Source of the DNA: Caulobacter sp. FWC2
GTDB taxonomy: Bacteria; Pseudomonadota; Alphaproteobacteria; Caulobacterales; Caulobacteraceae
Assembly: GCF_002742625.1 (NCBI RefSeq)
Contig: NZ_PEBF01000001.1
Coordinates: 1 to 64,000, forward strand
Length of the DNA stretch: 64,000 nt
Reading direction: 5' to 3'
Within the stretch, counting starts at the first letter, position 1; each line of letters opens with the position of its first letter. Position numbers and translations under genes: made by a program. The notes under the pieces are model-generated. The model ran no database searches. It was not told where the DNA came from and saw only the letters and a list, made by a program, of their open reading frames with translations. Of this stretch, positions 36,985-46,234 are shown in pieces.

Positions 36985-37998
36985 GTGATCAAGCCCGAAG
37001 ACCTTCTCTGTCCCCGGCCGGACGGCCTCTACTGCCCGCCGGGAGACTTCTATATCGACCCCGTCCGCCCCGTGGACCGGGCCGTGATCACCCATGGCCA
37101 CGCCGATCACGCCCGGGCCGGTCACGGGACGGTGGCCGCCACGCCAGAGACCCTGGCGATCATGGCCACACGCTATGGCGAGGACTTCACAGCGCGTCGC
37201 CAGGCTGTTCCGTATGGCGAGACGATCACGCACAACGGCGTCGAGGTGACCCTGGTCCCGGCCGGCCACGTGCTGGGTTCGGCCCAGGCGGTGGTGCGCT
37301 GGAAGGGCCTGACCATGGTGGTCTCCGGCGACTACAAGCGCCGCCGCGATCCGACCTGCGCCCGGTTCGAGCCGGTGCCCTGTGACGTGTTCATCACCGA
37401 GGCGACCTTCGGTCTGCCGGTGTTTCGCCATCCCGAAGACGCCGGCGAGATCCGTAGCCTGCTGGCCTCGGTCGAGCAGTTCCCCGAGCGCTGCCACATC
37501 GTCGGGGCCTACGCCCTGGGCAAGGCCCAGCGGGTGATCAAGCTGCTGCGCGAGGCCGGGTGGGAGAAAACAATCTTCGTCCATGGGGCGCTGGAGCGGC
37601 TGAACGCACTCTACGAAGCGCATGGTGTGGAGCTCGGCCCTTTGGCTCCTGCAACGTCGTCAGGCCCGAAGGACGCGTTCGCCGGCCAGATCATAATCGC
37701 TCCGCCCAGCGCCGTGGCCGACCGTTGGTCGCGACGGTTTCCAGATCCGGTCGACTGTTTCGCCTCGGGCTGGATGCGGGTGCGGGCCCGCGCGAGACAG
37801 CGGGGCGTCGAGCTGCCGCTGATTCTGTCGGACCATGCCGACTGGGACGAGCTGACGGCGACCTTGAGCGAGCTTTGGCCAGGCGAGGTCTGGATCACCC
37901 ATGGCCGCGAGGAAGCGTTGGAGCGCTGGTGCGCGCTGGAAGGCCTTCCGGCCCGAGCCCTGCGGCTGGTCGGCTACGACGAGGAAGAGGGCGAATAG
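36985..37998 (+). CDS. Ligase-associated DNA exonuclease (metallo-beta-lactamase fold)
   Basis: The protein has 337 residues. It has the MBL signature THGHADHARAGHG, then VPAGHVLGSAQAVVRWKG and SGDYKRRRDPTCARFEPVPCDVFITEATFG as in the family TIGR04122 that usually neighbours an ATP-dependent DNA ligase and a Lhr-type helicase. None of these partners is next to it here. GTG 36985 (MIKPEDLLCPRPDGLY) is preferred over ATG 36943. Its 3' end overlaps the opposing citrate synthase by 25 bp. Confidence 0.87.
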   Translation: MIKPEDLLCPRPDGLYCPPGDFYIDPVRPVDRAVITHGHADHARAGHGTVAATPETLAIMATRYGEDFTARRQAVPYGETITHNGVEVTLVPAGHVLGSAQAVVRWKGLTMVVSGDYKRRRDPTCARFEPVPCDVFITEATFGLPVFRHPEDAGEIRSLLASVEQFPERCHIVGAYALGKAQRVIKLLREAGWEKTIFVHGALERLNALYEAHGVELGPLAPATSSGPKDAFAGQIIIAPPSAVADRWSRRFPDPVDCFASGWMRVRARARQRGVELPLILSDHADWDELTATLSELWPGEVWITHGREEALERWCALEGLPARALRLVGYDEEEGE

Positions 37999-39146
37999 CC
38001 TTCCGGCGCCACGCCAACATAGCGCGCCCGAGGGCGGATCAGCCGCCCGGTCTGAAGTTGCTCGATCGCATGCGCCGCCCAGCCAGCGCTGCGGGCGGTC
38101 GCGAACAGGATGAACGGTGCGTCCGGCGGCAGCCTGAGTGTCCGGGCCAGGGTCACGAGGGCGAAGTCGATATTCGGCGCGAGACCGGTCGCGGTCTCGG
38201 TGGCCTCGCGTAGGTCGGCCAACAGGGGCGGGGGCTCTAAGGCCGCCAGCAATGCCGCTGCCCGAGGATCGCCGTCGGGATAGAGCGGATGGTCGAAGCC
38301 CGGCATCGACGCGCCGCGCGCCAGTCTCGCAGAGACGGCATGGGCCGCGTCCCGCCGCTCGGCTTCCTCGACAAAGGCCTCGACACGCGCGGCCATGCCG
38401 CCGTGCAGCGGTCCCGACAGCGCCGACAGGCCCGCCAGGCACGCCGCCGACAGCGAAGCGCCGGTAGAGGCCGCCACCCGCGCGGCGAAGGTCGAGGCGT
38501 TCAGCTCGTGATCGGCCAGCAGCACCAGCGTCCTTCGGACCAGATCGGCGCCGGTGGCGTCTAGCCCCCAGGCGGCGGCGAAGCGGGCATGGGCGGGGCC
38601 TTCACCAGTCAGGCCGGTCGCGGCGTCGACCACGGCCTCCAGAAGGTCGGCGGCTTCCATGGCCAGCGCGAGCGGCGCGCGGCCCCGGGCGGGCGGTTCG
38701 TGACCGGCGCGGGCGGCCAGGGTCAGGAACATCCTGCCCCGGGCGCTGTCGGCGAAGGGCGGCTCGGGCCGGCGGGAGGACTTCAGGGCCGCGCCGTGGC
38801 CGCCGCGCAGCAGCCGGCCGACATTCTCCAGCGTCAGGCCCTGCTCGGCCAGATGAACTGCGTCCTGGCCGCGATACCAGAGCCGGCCGCCGGCCACGGT
38901 GGTGATCGCCGAGGGTAGTACCGGCTCGCCCCAGGCGATGGCCTCGGCCGCGACATCGGCGGCGCGGCGGCCGCGCGCCTTCTTCTGGGCCAGGGCGGCG
39001 ACGTCCGAGGCCCGATAGAGGCTGCGGCGCGGGTCTTGCGGATGGGCGGCGGCCTCGATCCGGCCCCGGCTGACATAGGCGTACAGCGTCTGCGGGCGAA
39101 TCCCCAGTCGCTCCAGAACCTGATCCGCATCGAGCCAATCCGCCAT
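37974..39146 (-). CDS. Citrate synthase family protein with N-terminal helix-turn-helix
   Basis: The protein has 390 residues. Residues 1-50 are a MerR/excisionase-type HTH (LDADQVLERLGIRPQTLYAYVSRGRIEA); residues about 85-380 are a class II citrate synthase with conserved catalytic positions: His in GPLHGGM, His in GFDHPLY and Asp in NIDFALVTLARTL. Such HTH-citrate synthases are known in NCBI families, function not established. It could bind DNA and sense or make (methyl)citrate. It faces a second citrate synthase across a repeat-rich gap. Confidence 0.85.
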   Translation of the reverse strand: MADWLDADQVLERLGIRPQTLYAYVSRGRIEAAAHPQDPRRSLYRASDVAALAQKKARGRRAADVAAEAIAWGEPVLPSAITTVAGGRLWYRGQDAVHLAEQGLTLENVGRLLRGGHGAALKSSRRPEPPFADSARGRMFLTLAARAGHEPPARGRAPLALAMEAADLLEAVVDAATGLTGEGPAHARFAAAWGLDATGADLVRRTLVLLADHELNASTFAARVAASTGASLSAACLAGLSALSGPLHGGMAARVEAFVEEAERRDAAHAVSARLARGASMPGFDHPLYPDGDPRAAALLAALEPPPLLADLREATETATGLAPNIDFALVTLARTLRLPPDAPFILFATARSAGWAAHAIEQLQTGRLIRPRARYVGVAPEGYSPSSSS

Positions 39147-39151
39147 ATAGA

Positions 39152-39181
39152 TTGATTATATTGATCAAGATTGACGATCAA
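39152..39181. promoter_or_regulatory. TTGATC inverted-repeat cluster between divergent citrate synthases
   Basis: TTGATC (39161-39166) and GATCAA (39176-39181) form a perfect inverted repeat with nine bases between, and TTGAT at 39152-39156 pairs with ATCAA at 39164-39168 seven bases apart. The AT-rich cluster fills the 76-bp gap between two start codons, the place for a shared operator. The HTH-citrate synthase next door is a plausible binder. Confidence 0.55.
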
Positions 39182-39222
39182 GCGTGACAAGCGGCTTTCT
39201 GCGCTCCGAAAGGAGACCGCAC

Positions 39223-40308
39223 ATGTCCGATGGTCTTGAGGGCGTCATCGCCGCCCGCACCGTTTTGTCCGATGTCGACGGCGCCAAGGGCCGTCTGGTG
39301 ATCCGGGGTTATGCCGTCGAGGATCTGTCGGGCCGCACACGCTACGAAGAGGCCGCCCACCTGCTGTTCGACGGCTTCTTCGAAGATGCGCCCAGTGATC
39401 TGGCCCCAGCCCTTGGCGAGGCCCGGGTCCGCGCCTTCGCCGAGGTCGCCGCTCTGGACGAGGGCCTGGCCCGCCGCGATCCTGTCGAGGCCATGCGCGC
39501 CCTGCTGGCCCGTTTGCCCGATGGCGACGACCTGCCGACCGCCCTGCTGCTGATCGCCGCCCCGGCGGTCTTCACCCCCGCCGTGCTGCGCGTCGCCAAG
39601 GGCGAGGCCCCGGTCGCGCCCGATCCGGCCCTGTCGCACGCCGCCGACATCCTGCGCATGACGCGCGGGACGCCCGCCACCGACGCCGAGGCGGCGGCGC
39701 TGGACGCCTATCTGGTCACGGTCTGCGACCACGGCCTCAACGCCTCGACCTTCGCCGCCCGGGTGGTGGCCTCGACCCGCGCCGGCCCGACCTCGGCGGT
39801 GCTGGCCGGGCTGTCGGCCTTGAAAGGCCCCCTGCACGGTGGCGCGCCGGGACCGGTGATCGAGATGCTGGACGAGATCGGAACGCCTGAGAACGCTCGT
39901 CCCTGGCTGGAGAAGGCCCTGGCGCGCGGCGACCGCTTGATGGGCTTCGGACATCGCATCTACCGCGTCCGCGACCCCCGCGCCGACGCCCTGAAGGCGG
40001 CCGTGCGCAAGCTGTCGGCGGCTTCTGGCGGGCTGCCTGGCCGTATCGCCTTCGCCGAGGCCGTCGAACAGGCGGCGCTCGCGATCCTGCGCGAACACAA
40101 GCCCGACCGGCCCCTGGACACCAATGTCGAGTTCTACACGGCGCTGCTGCTGGAGGCTCTGGGCCTGCCGCCGTCCAGCTTCACCTGTATCTTCGCCATG
40201 GGCCGCGTCGCCGGCTGGCTGGCGCACGCTCGCGAACAACTGGCGGGCGGACGGCTGATCCGGCCGCAGTCGATCTATGTGGGACCCGAGGTGCGCGCCG
40301 CCGCTTAG
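39223..40308 (+). CDS. Citrate/methylcitrate synthase family protein
   Basis: The protein has 361 residues, a single-domain class II citrate synthase without HTH. Catalytic His residues are in KGPLHGGAPG and LMGFGHRIYRVRDPRA. At the usual catalytic Asp it has Glu: TNVEFYTALLLEALGLPP. AAGGAG lies eight bases before ATG 39223. It probably condenses an acyl-CoA with oxaloacetate; citrate or methylcitrate cannot be decided. It is divergent from the HTH-citrate synthase. Confidence 0.87.
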   Translation: MSDGLEGVIAARTVLSDVDGAKGRLVIRGYAVEDLSGRTRYEEAAHLLFDGFFEDAPSDLAPALGEARVRAFAEVAALDEGLARRDPVEAMRALLARLPDGDDLPTALLLIAAPAVFTPAVLRVAKGEAPVAPDPALSHAADILRMTRGTPATDAEAAALDAYLVTVCDHGLNASTFAARVVASTRAGPTSAVLAGLSALKGPLHGGAPGPVIEMLDEIGTPENARPWLEKALARGDRLMGFGHRIYRVRDPRADALKAAVRKLSAASGGLPGRIAFAEAVEQAALAILREHKPDRPLDTNVEFYTALLLEALGLPPSSFTCIFAMGRVAGWLAHAREQLAGGRLIRPQSIYVGPEVRAAA

Positions 40309-40372
40309 GGCGTCGCGCGCTCGCGAGTCGTTCGCGCTGGGGTGGGCGAGGCCGCCTTGCTAAGCTGTGGCC

Positions 40373-41302
40373 ATGACGCTCTCCGCCACTTCACCCGAAA
40401 CGCGCGCCGCCACTCGACGCGTGGCCCTCCTGTCGGTCGCGGTCGCGGCGGTCCTGATCCTGGTCAAGGCGATCGCCTGGCGAATGAGCGGTTCGGTGGC
40501 GATCCTGGCCTCGCTGTCGGACTCGGCGCTCGACCTCGTCGCCTCGCTGATCACGGTCTATGCGGTGCGTTACGCGGCAGAGCCGCCGGACGCCGAGCAC
40601 CGCTTCGGCCATGGCAAGGCGGAAGCCTTTTCCAGCCTGATGCAGGGCGGCCTCGTCTTCGCGTCCGGCGCCCTGATCGGCCGGGAGGCGATCGACGCCC
40701 TGCTGCATCCGCGTCCGGTTCAGCATGGGCTGGCCGGCGTGGTGGTGATGATCGTCTCGATCGGCCTGACCCTGGCCCTGATCACGGCCCAGACCCGGGT
40801 GGTTAAGGCCAGCGGCTCGATCGCCATTTCCGGAGACCGGGCCCACTACGCCGCCGACCTCGCCTCCAACGCCGTCGCCCTGGTCGGCGTCGGCGCAGCG
40901 GCTTGGCTCGGCCTGGCCTGGATCGACTCAGCCGCGGGCCTGGTGGTGGCGCTTTGGCTGATCTGGGGGGCGATCGGCGTCTTCCGCGAAGCTTCGGCCC
41001 AGTTGATGGACAAGGAACTGCCCGAGACCGAACGCGAGCGGATCGTTCTCCTGGCCACCGCCGATCCGCGCATGCTGGGCGTCCACCAGCTGCGCACCCG
41101 GGCTTCGGGTCCGTATGTCCATATGCAGATGCATGCCGACCTGGCTGCCGACATCTCGCTGGCCGAGGCGCATACGATCATGGTCGCCGCCGAAAACAGG
41201 CTGCTCGAGGCCTTCCCATCGGCCGATATCATCATCCACCCCGACCCGAGGGGATTGGCCGAACGGCACGGCGGCCTGTTCGCCGATACGGTCGAGGGTT
41301 GA
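40373..41302 (+). CDS. Cation diffusion facilitator (FieF/YiiP-like) transporter
   Basis: This inner-membrane protein has 309 residues and about six helices. The metal site is seen as SDSALD in helix 2 and HYAAD in helix 5, the CDF Zn2+/Fe2+ tetrad, with HRFGHGKAEA between. A cytosolic domain follows (VHQLRTRASGPYVHMQMHADLAADISLAEAH). It expels divalent cations using the proton gradient. ATG 40373 is chosen; GTG 40367 is an alternative. Confidence 0.92.
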   Translation: MTLSATSPETRAATRRVALLSVAVAAVLILVKAIAWRMSGSVAILASLSDSALDLVASLITVYAVRYAAEPPDAEHRFGHGKAEAFSSLMQGGLVFASGALIGREAIDALLHPRPVQHGLAGVVVMIVSIGLTLALITAQTRVVKASGSIAISGDRAHYAADLASNAVALVGVGAAAWLGLAWIDSAAGLVVALWLIWGAIGVFREASAQLMDKELPETERERIVLLATADPRMLGVHQLRTRASGPYVHMQMHADLAADISLAEAHTIMVAAENRLLEAFPSADIIIHPDPRGLAERHGGLFADTVEG

Positions 41303-41335
41303 GTTCCTTGAGCCGGTGAGAGTACGGATCGCCGT

Positions 41336-42787
41336 ATGAACGACACGCTCGCCCACCTCCCCCGCGCCTTCGCCGGCAAGACCGTGCTGGTCCTCGGTGA
41401 CGTGATGCTGGACCGCTTCATCTACGGCGCGGTCGACCGCATCTCGCCCGAGGCGCCGGTGCCGGTGATCGCGGTCGAGAAGGAAACCGCCATGCTGGGC
41501 GGTGCGGGCAATGTCGCGCGCAATGTCGCCGCCCTGGGCGCCAAGGCGGTGCTGATCGGCCTGGTCGGCCAGGACGACGCCGGCGCGGCCCTGCGCGGCA
41601 TGATCGACGTCGAGCCGGGGCTGGAGGCTGCGCTGGTATCCGACGCCCAACGGCGCACGACCGAGAAGGTCCGCTACATCTCGGGTTCGCATCAGATGCT
41701 GCGCGTCGACCGCGAGGATCGCGGTCCGGGTGACGGCGCGGCGCTGCTGGCGGCGTTCACGGCGCGCCTGGCCTCGGCCGATGTCGTGGTGCTGTCCGAC
41801 TACGCCAAGGGCGTGCTGACCGCCGAGGTGGTGCGCGGGGCGATCGATGCCGCTCGCGCGGCCGGCAAGCCGGTGATCGTCGATCCCAAGAGCCGCGACT
41901 TCGCCCGCTATGACGGCGCGACCCTGATCAAGCCCAACCGCAAGGAGGCTGCCGAGGCGACCGGCATCTTCGATAATTCGGACGAGGCGTCGGAAGACGC
42001 CGGCGCGGCGATCTTGGCCATGGCGCCGGCCCTGGAGGCGGCCCTGATCACCCGCGGCGGCGCGGGCATGACGCTATCGGTGCGCGGCCAACCTCACCTG
42101 CACCTGCCGGCCACGGCGGTCGAGGTGTTCGACGTGTCCGGCGCCGGCGACACCGTGGCCGCGACCCTGGCCCTGGCCGTGGCGGCGGGAGCGAGCCTGG
42201 CCGACGCCGCGCGCCTGGCCAACCTGGCCGGCGGCCTTGTCGTGGCCAAGCTGGGCACCGACGTCGTCACCGCCGCCGAGCTGACCGCCGTCGCCAGTTC
42301 CGCCCAGGGCGAGCCGGGCGAGATCAAGATCGCCGACCGCGACGACGCCCGGCAGATCGTCGAGGGATGGCGAGCGCGGGGCCTGAAGGTCGGCTTCACC
42401 AACGGCTGCTTTGATCTGCTGCATCCCGGCCACGTCTCGCTGCTCAGCCAGGCCAAGGCCGCCTGCGACCGGCTGATCGTCGGCCTCAATACCGACGCCT
42501 CGGTCTCCAAGCTGAAGGGTCCGAGCCGGCCGGTGCAGAAGGAGCAGGGGCGCGCCACGGTGCTGGCGTCCCTGTCGTCGGTCGACCTGGTGGTGCTGTT
42601 CGGCGAGGAGACGCCCCTGGCGTTGATCGAGGCCTTCCGCCCCGACGTGCTGGTCAAGGGCGCCGACTACACGGTCGAGACCGTCGTGGGCTCGGACGTG
42701 GTGCTCGGCTACGGCGGCAAGGTTGTCCTGGCCGAGCTCAAACAGGGCCAGAGCACGACGAACCTGATTGCTCGGATGAACAGCTGA
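41336..42787 (+). CDS. hldE: Bifunctional heptose 7-phosphate kinase / heptose 1-phosphate adenylyltransferase
   Basis: The protein has 483 residues. An N-terminal PfkB-type kinase (about 1-320: GGAGNVARNVAALG, LPATAVEVFDVSGAGDTVAATLAL) is fused to a C-terminal nucleotidyltransferase (GFTNGCFDLLHPGHVSLL). It makes ADP-glycero-manno-heptose for lipopolysaccharide core, in line with the other surface-sugar genes here. Both domains are full length. Confidence 0.96.
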   Translation: MNDTLAHLPRAFAGKTVLVLGDVMLDRFIYGAVDRISPEAPVPVIAVEKETAMLGGAGNVARNVAALGAKAVLIGLVGQDDAGAALRGMIDVEPGLEAALVSDAQRRTTEKVRYISGSHQMLRVDREDRGPGDGAALLAAFTARLASADVVVLSDYAKGVLTAEVVRGAIDAARAAGKPVIVDPKSRDFARYDGATLIKPNRKEAAEATGIFDNSDEASEDAGAAILAMAPALEAALITRGGAGMTLSVRGQPHLHLPATAVEVFDVSGAGDTVAATLALAVAAGASLADAARLANLAGGLVVAKLGTDVVTAAELTAVASSAQGEPGEIKIADRDDARQIVEGWRARGLKVGFTNGCFDLLHPGHVSLLSQAKAACDRLIVGLNTDASVSKLKGPSRPVQKEQGRATVLASLSSVDLVVLFGEETPLALIEAFRPDVLVKGADYTVETVVGSDVVLGYGGKVVLAELKQGQSTTNLIARMNS

Positions 42788-42875
42788 ACGGCCTGTCGAT
42801 CAGCAAAAGCGCCGCACAAAGGCCTGCTTTTCTTGGGTAAACCCCGTTCAGCAATCTCTTGTTAAGCAAAACGGC

Positions 42876-42893
42876 GCATCGCTCTTTCGATGC
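42876..42893. promoter_or_regulatory. Hairpin in the hldE-fzlA gap
   Basis: GCATCG (42876-42881) pairs with CGATGC (42888-42893) around CTCTTT, 19 bp before the fzlA ATG and just after GTTAAGC. It could affect fzlA translation; no T-tract follows. Confidence 0.35.
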
Positions 42894-42912
42894 AGCCTGA
42901 GCGTACCTGGGC

Positions 42913-43599
42913 ATGAGCGTCGAACGCACCCTACACCATTTCCCCCTCGACCCCGCCTCGCGACAGGTGCGTCTGGCGCTGGGCGAGAAGCGGCTGCCGT
43001 TCGTCGAGATCCAGGTCCGCTATTGGGAGATGCCACCGGAGTTCACCTCGCTGAACCCCTCGGGCATGCCGCCGGTGCTGGTCGAGACCCGCCACCAGCG
43101 CAACCTCGTCGTCTGCGAAACCCGCGCCATCCTCGAACACATCGAGGAGACGGAAACCGAGCCGCCGCTGCTGGGCCGTGATCCGAGCGAGCGCGCCGAG
43201 GCGCGCCGACTGCTGCAATGGTTCGACCGCAAGTTCGACAACGAGGTCAACGGCTTCCTGCTGCACGAGAAGATGGAGAAGCGGCTGCTGCGCATGGGCG
43301 CGCCGGATCTGGCCGCCCTGCGCCAGGGTCGCGAAGCGCTGCGCATGCACCTCGGCTATATCGACGGCCTGTTGCAGACCCGCGACTGGCTGGCCGGTCG
43401 CCGCATGAGCCTGGCCGACTTCGCCGCCGCCGCCCACCTGTCGGTGATCGACTATTTCGGCGACGTGCCGTGGAAAGACTTCTCCACGGCCAAGACCTGG
43501 TACATGAAGCTTAAGTCGAGGCCGGCCTTCCGTCCGATCCTGGCCGACCGCTGGCCCGGCCTCGCGCCGGCCGCGCACTATGACGATCTCGACTTCTGA
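42913..43599 (+). CDS. fzlA: FtsZ-regulating GST-like protein FzlA
   Basis: The protein has 228 residues and a glutathione S-transferase fold. N-terminal thioredoxin-like part: [25 protein letters not shown]; the all-helical part contains [14 protein letters not shown]. Trp38 (RYWEMPP) and the C-terminal Asp227-Phe228 coincide with positions reported as functionally important in Caulobacter FzlA, which curves FtsZ filaments and sets constriction rate. It is essential in Caulobacter. The 3' end overlaps queG by 20 bp. Confidence 0.87.
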   Translation: MSVERTLHHFPLDPASRQVRLALGEKRLPFVEIQVRYWEMPPEFTSLNPSGMPPVLVETRHQRNLVVCETRAILEHIEETETEPPLLGRDPSERAEARRLLQWFDRKFDNEVNGFLLHEKMEKRLLRMGAPDLAALRQGREALRMHLGYIDGLLQTRDWLAGRRMSLADFAAAAHLSVIDYFGDVPWKDFSTAKTWYMKLKSRPAFRPILADRWPGLAPAAHYDDLDF

Positions 43600-44695
43600 G
43601 CCCTCACCGCAAGCGATCAAGGACGAGATCCGCGCCGAGGCCCTGAGTCTCGGCTTCTCGGCCTGCGGCTTCGCCGATGCTTCGGCGGCCTGGCCTAACG
43701 GCGAATGGCTGAAGGCCTTCGTCGAGGCCGAGCGCCACGGCGACATGGGCTGGATGGAAGAGACGCTGGAGCGGCGCTCGCACCCCACCGCCATGTGGAC
43801 CGAGGCCAGATCGGCGGTGGTGCTGGGCGTCAACTACGGCCCCGACATCGACCCGCTGCAGCAGCTGGCGCGCGCCGACCATGCCGCCATCTCGGTCTAC
43901 GCCCAGGGCGACGACTATCACGATGTCATCAAGAAGCGGCTCAAGCTGCTGGCCGGCTGGATGCATCGCCGGTTCGGAAACGACGTGAAGGTCTTCGTCG
44001 ACACCGCCCCTTTGATGGAAAAGCCACTGGCGCAGCGGGCTGGCCTGGGCTGGCAAGGCAAGCACACCAATCTCGTCTCGCGCCAGTTCGGCTCGTGGCT
44101 GTTCCTGGGCAGCGTGCTGACCACACTCGACCTGCCGCCGGATGAGGCCGAGGTCGATCACTGCGGCCGGTGCAGCGCCTGCCTGGACATCTGCCCGACC
44201 AAGGCCTTTCCCGCGCCGCGCCAGCTGGATGCGCGGCGGTGCATCTCGTACCTGACCATCGAGCTCGCCGGTCCGATCCCGGCGGAGTTCCGACCGGCGA
44301 TGGGCAACCGGATCTATGGCTGCGACGACTGCCTGGCGGTCTGCCCGTGGAACAAGTTCGCGTCGCTGTCGAGCGAGGCCAAGCTTCAGGCCCGCCAGGA
44401 ACTGCGCCAGCCGACCCTGGCCGAACTGGCGGTGCTGGACGACGCGGCGTTCCGGGCGCTGTTCTCGAAAAACCCGATCAAGCGGATCGGTCGCGACCGC
44501 TTCGTTCGCAACGTTCTCTACGCGATCGGCAACAGCGGCGATGCGGGCCTGATGGCGGTGGTCGAGCCGCTTCTGGCCGATCCCGCCCCCGTGGTGCGCG
44601 GCGCGGCCGTCTGGGCCGCGCGGCGACTGCTCGGCGACGCCTCGGCGCTCAAGCGCGCCGAGGAGGATGCCGAGGTTCTGGCCGAGTGGGCCTGA
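43580..44695 (+). CDS. queG: Epoxyqueuosine reductase QueG
   Basis: The protein has 371 residues. It is a cobalamin-dependent Fe-S enzyme completing queuosine in tRNA. Two ferredoxin-type clusters are visible: [16 protein letters not shown] and [13 protein letters not shown]. The N-terminal half has [25 protein letters not shown], diagnostic of QueG. ATG 43580 overlaps the end of fzlA by 20 bp, so the two are likely co-transcribed. Confidence 0.95.
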   Translation: MTISTSEPSPQAIKDEIRAEALSLGFSACGFADASAAWPNGEWLKAFVEAERHGDMGWMEETLERRSHPTAMWTEARSAVVLGVNYGPDIDPLQQLARADHAAISVYAQGDDYHDVIKKRLKLLAGWMHRRFGNDVKVFVDTAPLMEKPLAQRAGLGWQGKHTNLVSRQFGSWLFLGSVLTTLDLPPDEAEVDHCGRCSACLDICPTKAFPAPRQLDARRCISYLTIELAGPIPAEFRPAMGNRIYGCDDCLAVCPWNKFASLSSEAKLQARQELRQPTLAELAVLDDAAFRALFSKNPIKRIGRDRFVRNVLYAIGNSGDAGLMAVVEPLLADPAPVVRGAAVWAARRLLGDASALKRAEEDAEVLAEWA

Positions 44696-44699
44696 AGGC

Positions 44700-45569
44700 C
44701 TACTTCAGCAGGTCTTCGATGGCGGCGCGGGCGGCGGCGCCCAGCTCCGGATTGGCCAGGGCCAGGGCGACATTGGCCCGCAGCAGGCCGATCTTGTCGC
44801 CGCAGTCATAGGTGACGCCGTCATATTCCAGGGCGTGGAAGTCCTGGGTGGTCAGCAGCTTCAGCATCGAGTCGGTCAGCTGGATCTCGTTGCCGGCGCC
44901 CTTCTCCTGGCTGGCCAGCAGATCGAAGATCTCGGGCTGCAGGATGTAGCGGCCGCTGATGAACAGGTTCGAGGGCTCAGTGCCTTTCGGCGGCTTTTCG
45001 ACCATGCCGGTCATGCGGTTCAGGCGGCCGTCCTGGCCGTCCAGCGCGACGATGCCGTACTGGTGGGCCTGGCCCTCGGGGCAGGGCTCGACCACGACGA
45101 TATTGCCGCCGACCTGGTCATAGGCCTCGATGGCCTGGGCCAGGGCCGAGGTCTGGGCGTGCATGACCATGTCGGGCAGCATGACCGCGAAGGGCTCGTC
45201 GCCGATGATGTCGCGGGCGCACCACACCGCGTGGCCCAGGCCCAGCGGGGCCATCTGGCGCACGAAGCTCATCTCGCCCGGCTTGGGCAGCTCGCCCAGC
45301 AGTTCGTTGAGCAGGTCGGTCTTGCCCTTTGCGGCCAGGGCGGCTTCCAGCTCGACCTGGTGGTCGAAATAGTCCTCGATCGCGCCCTTGTTGCGGCCGG
45401 TCACGAAGACGAAGTGCTCGATGCCCGCCGCGCGGCCTTCGGCGACGATGTAGGACAGGATCGGCCGGTCGACGACGTTCAGCAGTTCCTTCGGCGTGGT
45501 CTTCGTGCCGGGCAGCACGCGGGTGCCAAAGCCTGCGACGGGAAGGACGGCTTTACGAACGGGTTTCAT
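44700..45569 (-). CDS. galU: UTP-glucose-1-phosphate uridylyltransferase
   Basis: The protein has 289 residues. The nucleotidyltransferase start is AVLPVAGFGTRVLPGTKTTPKELLNVVDRP, with EKPPKGTEPSNLFISGRYIL further on. It makes UDP-glucose for polysaccharides and glycolipids. The start MKPVRKAV at 45569 is chosen; upstream in-frame codons lack conserved sequence. It is convergent with queG and divergent from the FKBP gene. Confidence 0.96.
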   Translation of the reverse strand: MKPVRKAVLPVAGFGTRVLPGTKTTPKELLNVVDRPILSYIVAEGRAAGIEHFVFVTGRNKGAIEDYFDHQVELEAALAAKGKTDLLNELLGELPKPGEMSFVRQMAPLGLGHAVWCARDIIGDEPFAVMLPDMVMHAQTSALAQAIEAYDQVGGNIVVVEPCPEGQAHQYGIVALDGQDGRLNRMTGMVEKPPKGTEPSNLFISGRYILQPEIFDLLASQEKGAGNEIQLTDSMLKLLTTQDFHALEYDGVTYDCGDKIGLLRANVALALANPELGAAARAAIEDLLK

Positions 45570-45730
45570 GAGCGGCTCGTCTGATGTTCGGGAGGCCGTT
45601 CTAAGAGGGCCTGCCGGTGAAAGCCACCACTGTTCCGTGAAATCAACGCCCGCGCCCGCCAATGCTTGCGCGGAGATGGAATCCCGGGCGGTCCGTGCTA
45701 GCTGGACGGCCTGAACGTTTGAGGTCTCCC

Positions 45731-46228
45731 ATGCATCGCCGCGCTCTTCTCGTCACCCTCGCCGCCGCCGGTCTGGTTCTGACCGCCTGCGGGCCCAGCA
45801 AGAAGGCGCAGGAAAACCTCTCTATCGCCGACGCCTTCATGGCCAAGAACGCCAAGGAGCCGGGCGTCGTCACCCTGCCGCAAGGCCTGCAATACAAGGT
45901 GGTGCGTGACGGTCCCCAGGGCGGCCTGCACCCGACGCAAGCCGACGAGGTCAAGGTCCACTACGAGGGCAAGCTGCTGGACGGCACGGTGTTCGACAGC
46001 AGCTACGAGCGCGGCGTGCCGGCGGTGTTCCCGCTGGACGGCCTGGTGCCGGCCTGGGTCATCGCCCTGCAGCGCATGAAGGCGGGCGACGAGTGGATCC
46101 TCTACGTGCCGCCGGCCCTGGGCTACGGCGCGCAGGACAAGGGGCCGATCCCGGGCAACAGCGTGATGATCTTCAAGATCGAGCTGCTGGACGTGAACCG
46201 GCTGGGCCCGGGCAAGCCGAAGGAATAG
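45731..46228 (+). CDS. FKBP-type peptidyl-prolyl isomerase, lipoprotein
   Basis: The protein has 165 residues. A lipoprotein signal (RALLVTLAAAGLVLTACGPSKK, lipobox LTAC) leads to a FKBP domain: VKVHYEGKLLDGTVFDSSYERG, VIALQRMKAGDEWILYVPPALGYGAQDKGPIPGNSVMIFKIELL. It should act as a periplasmic prolyl isomerase or chaperone anchored in the membrane. ATG 45731 is chosen for the signal peptide. Confidence 0.92.
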   Translation: MHRRALLVTLAAAGLVLTACGPSKKAQENLSIADAFMAKNAKEPGVVTLPQGLQYKVVRDGPQGGLHPTQADEVKVHYEGKLLDGTVFDSSYERGVPAVFPLDGLVPAWVIALQRMKAGDEWILYVPPALGYGAQDKGPIPGNSVMIFKIELLDVNRLGPGKPKE

Positions 46229-46234
46229 GCGGCC

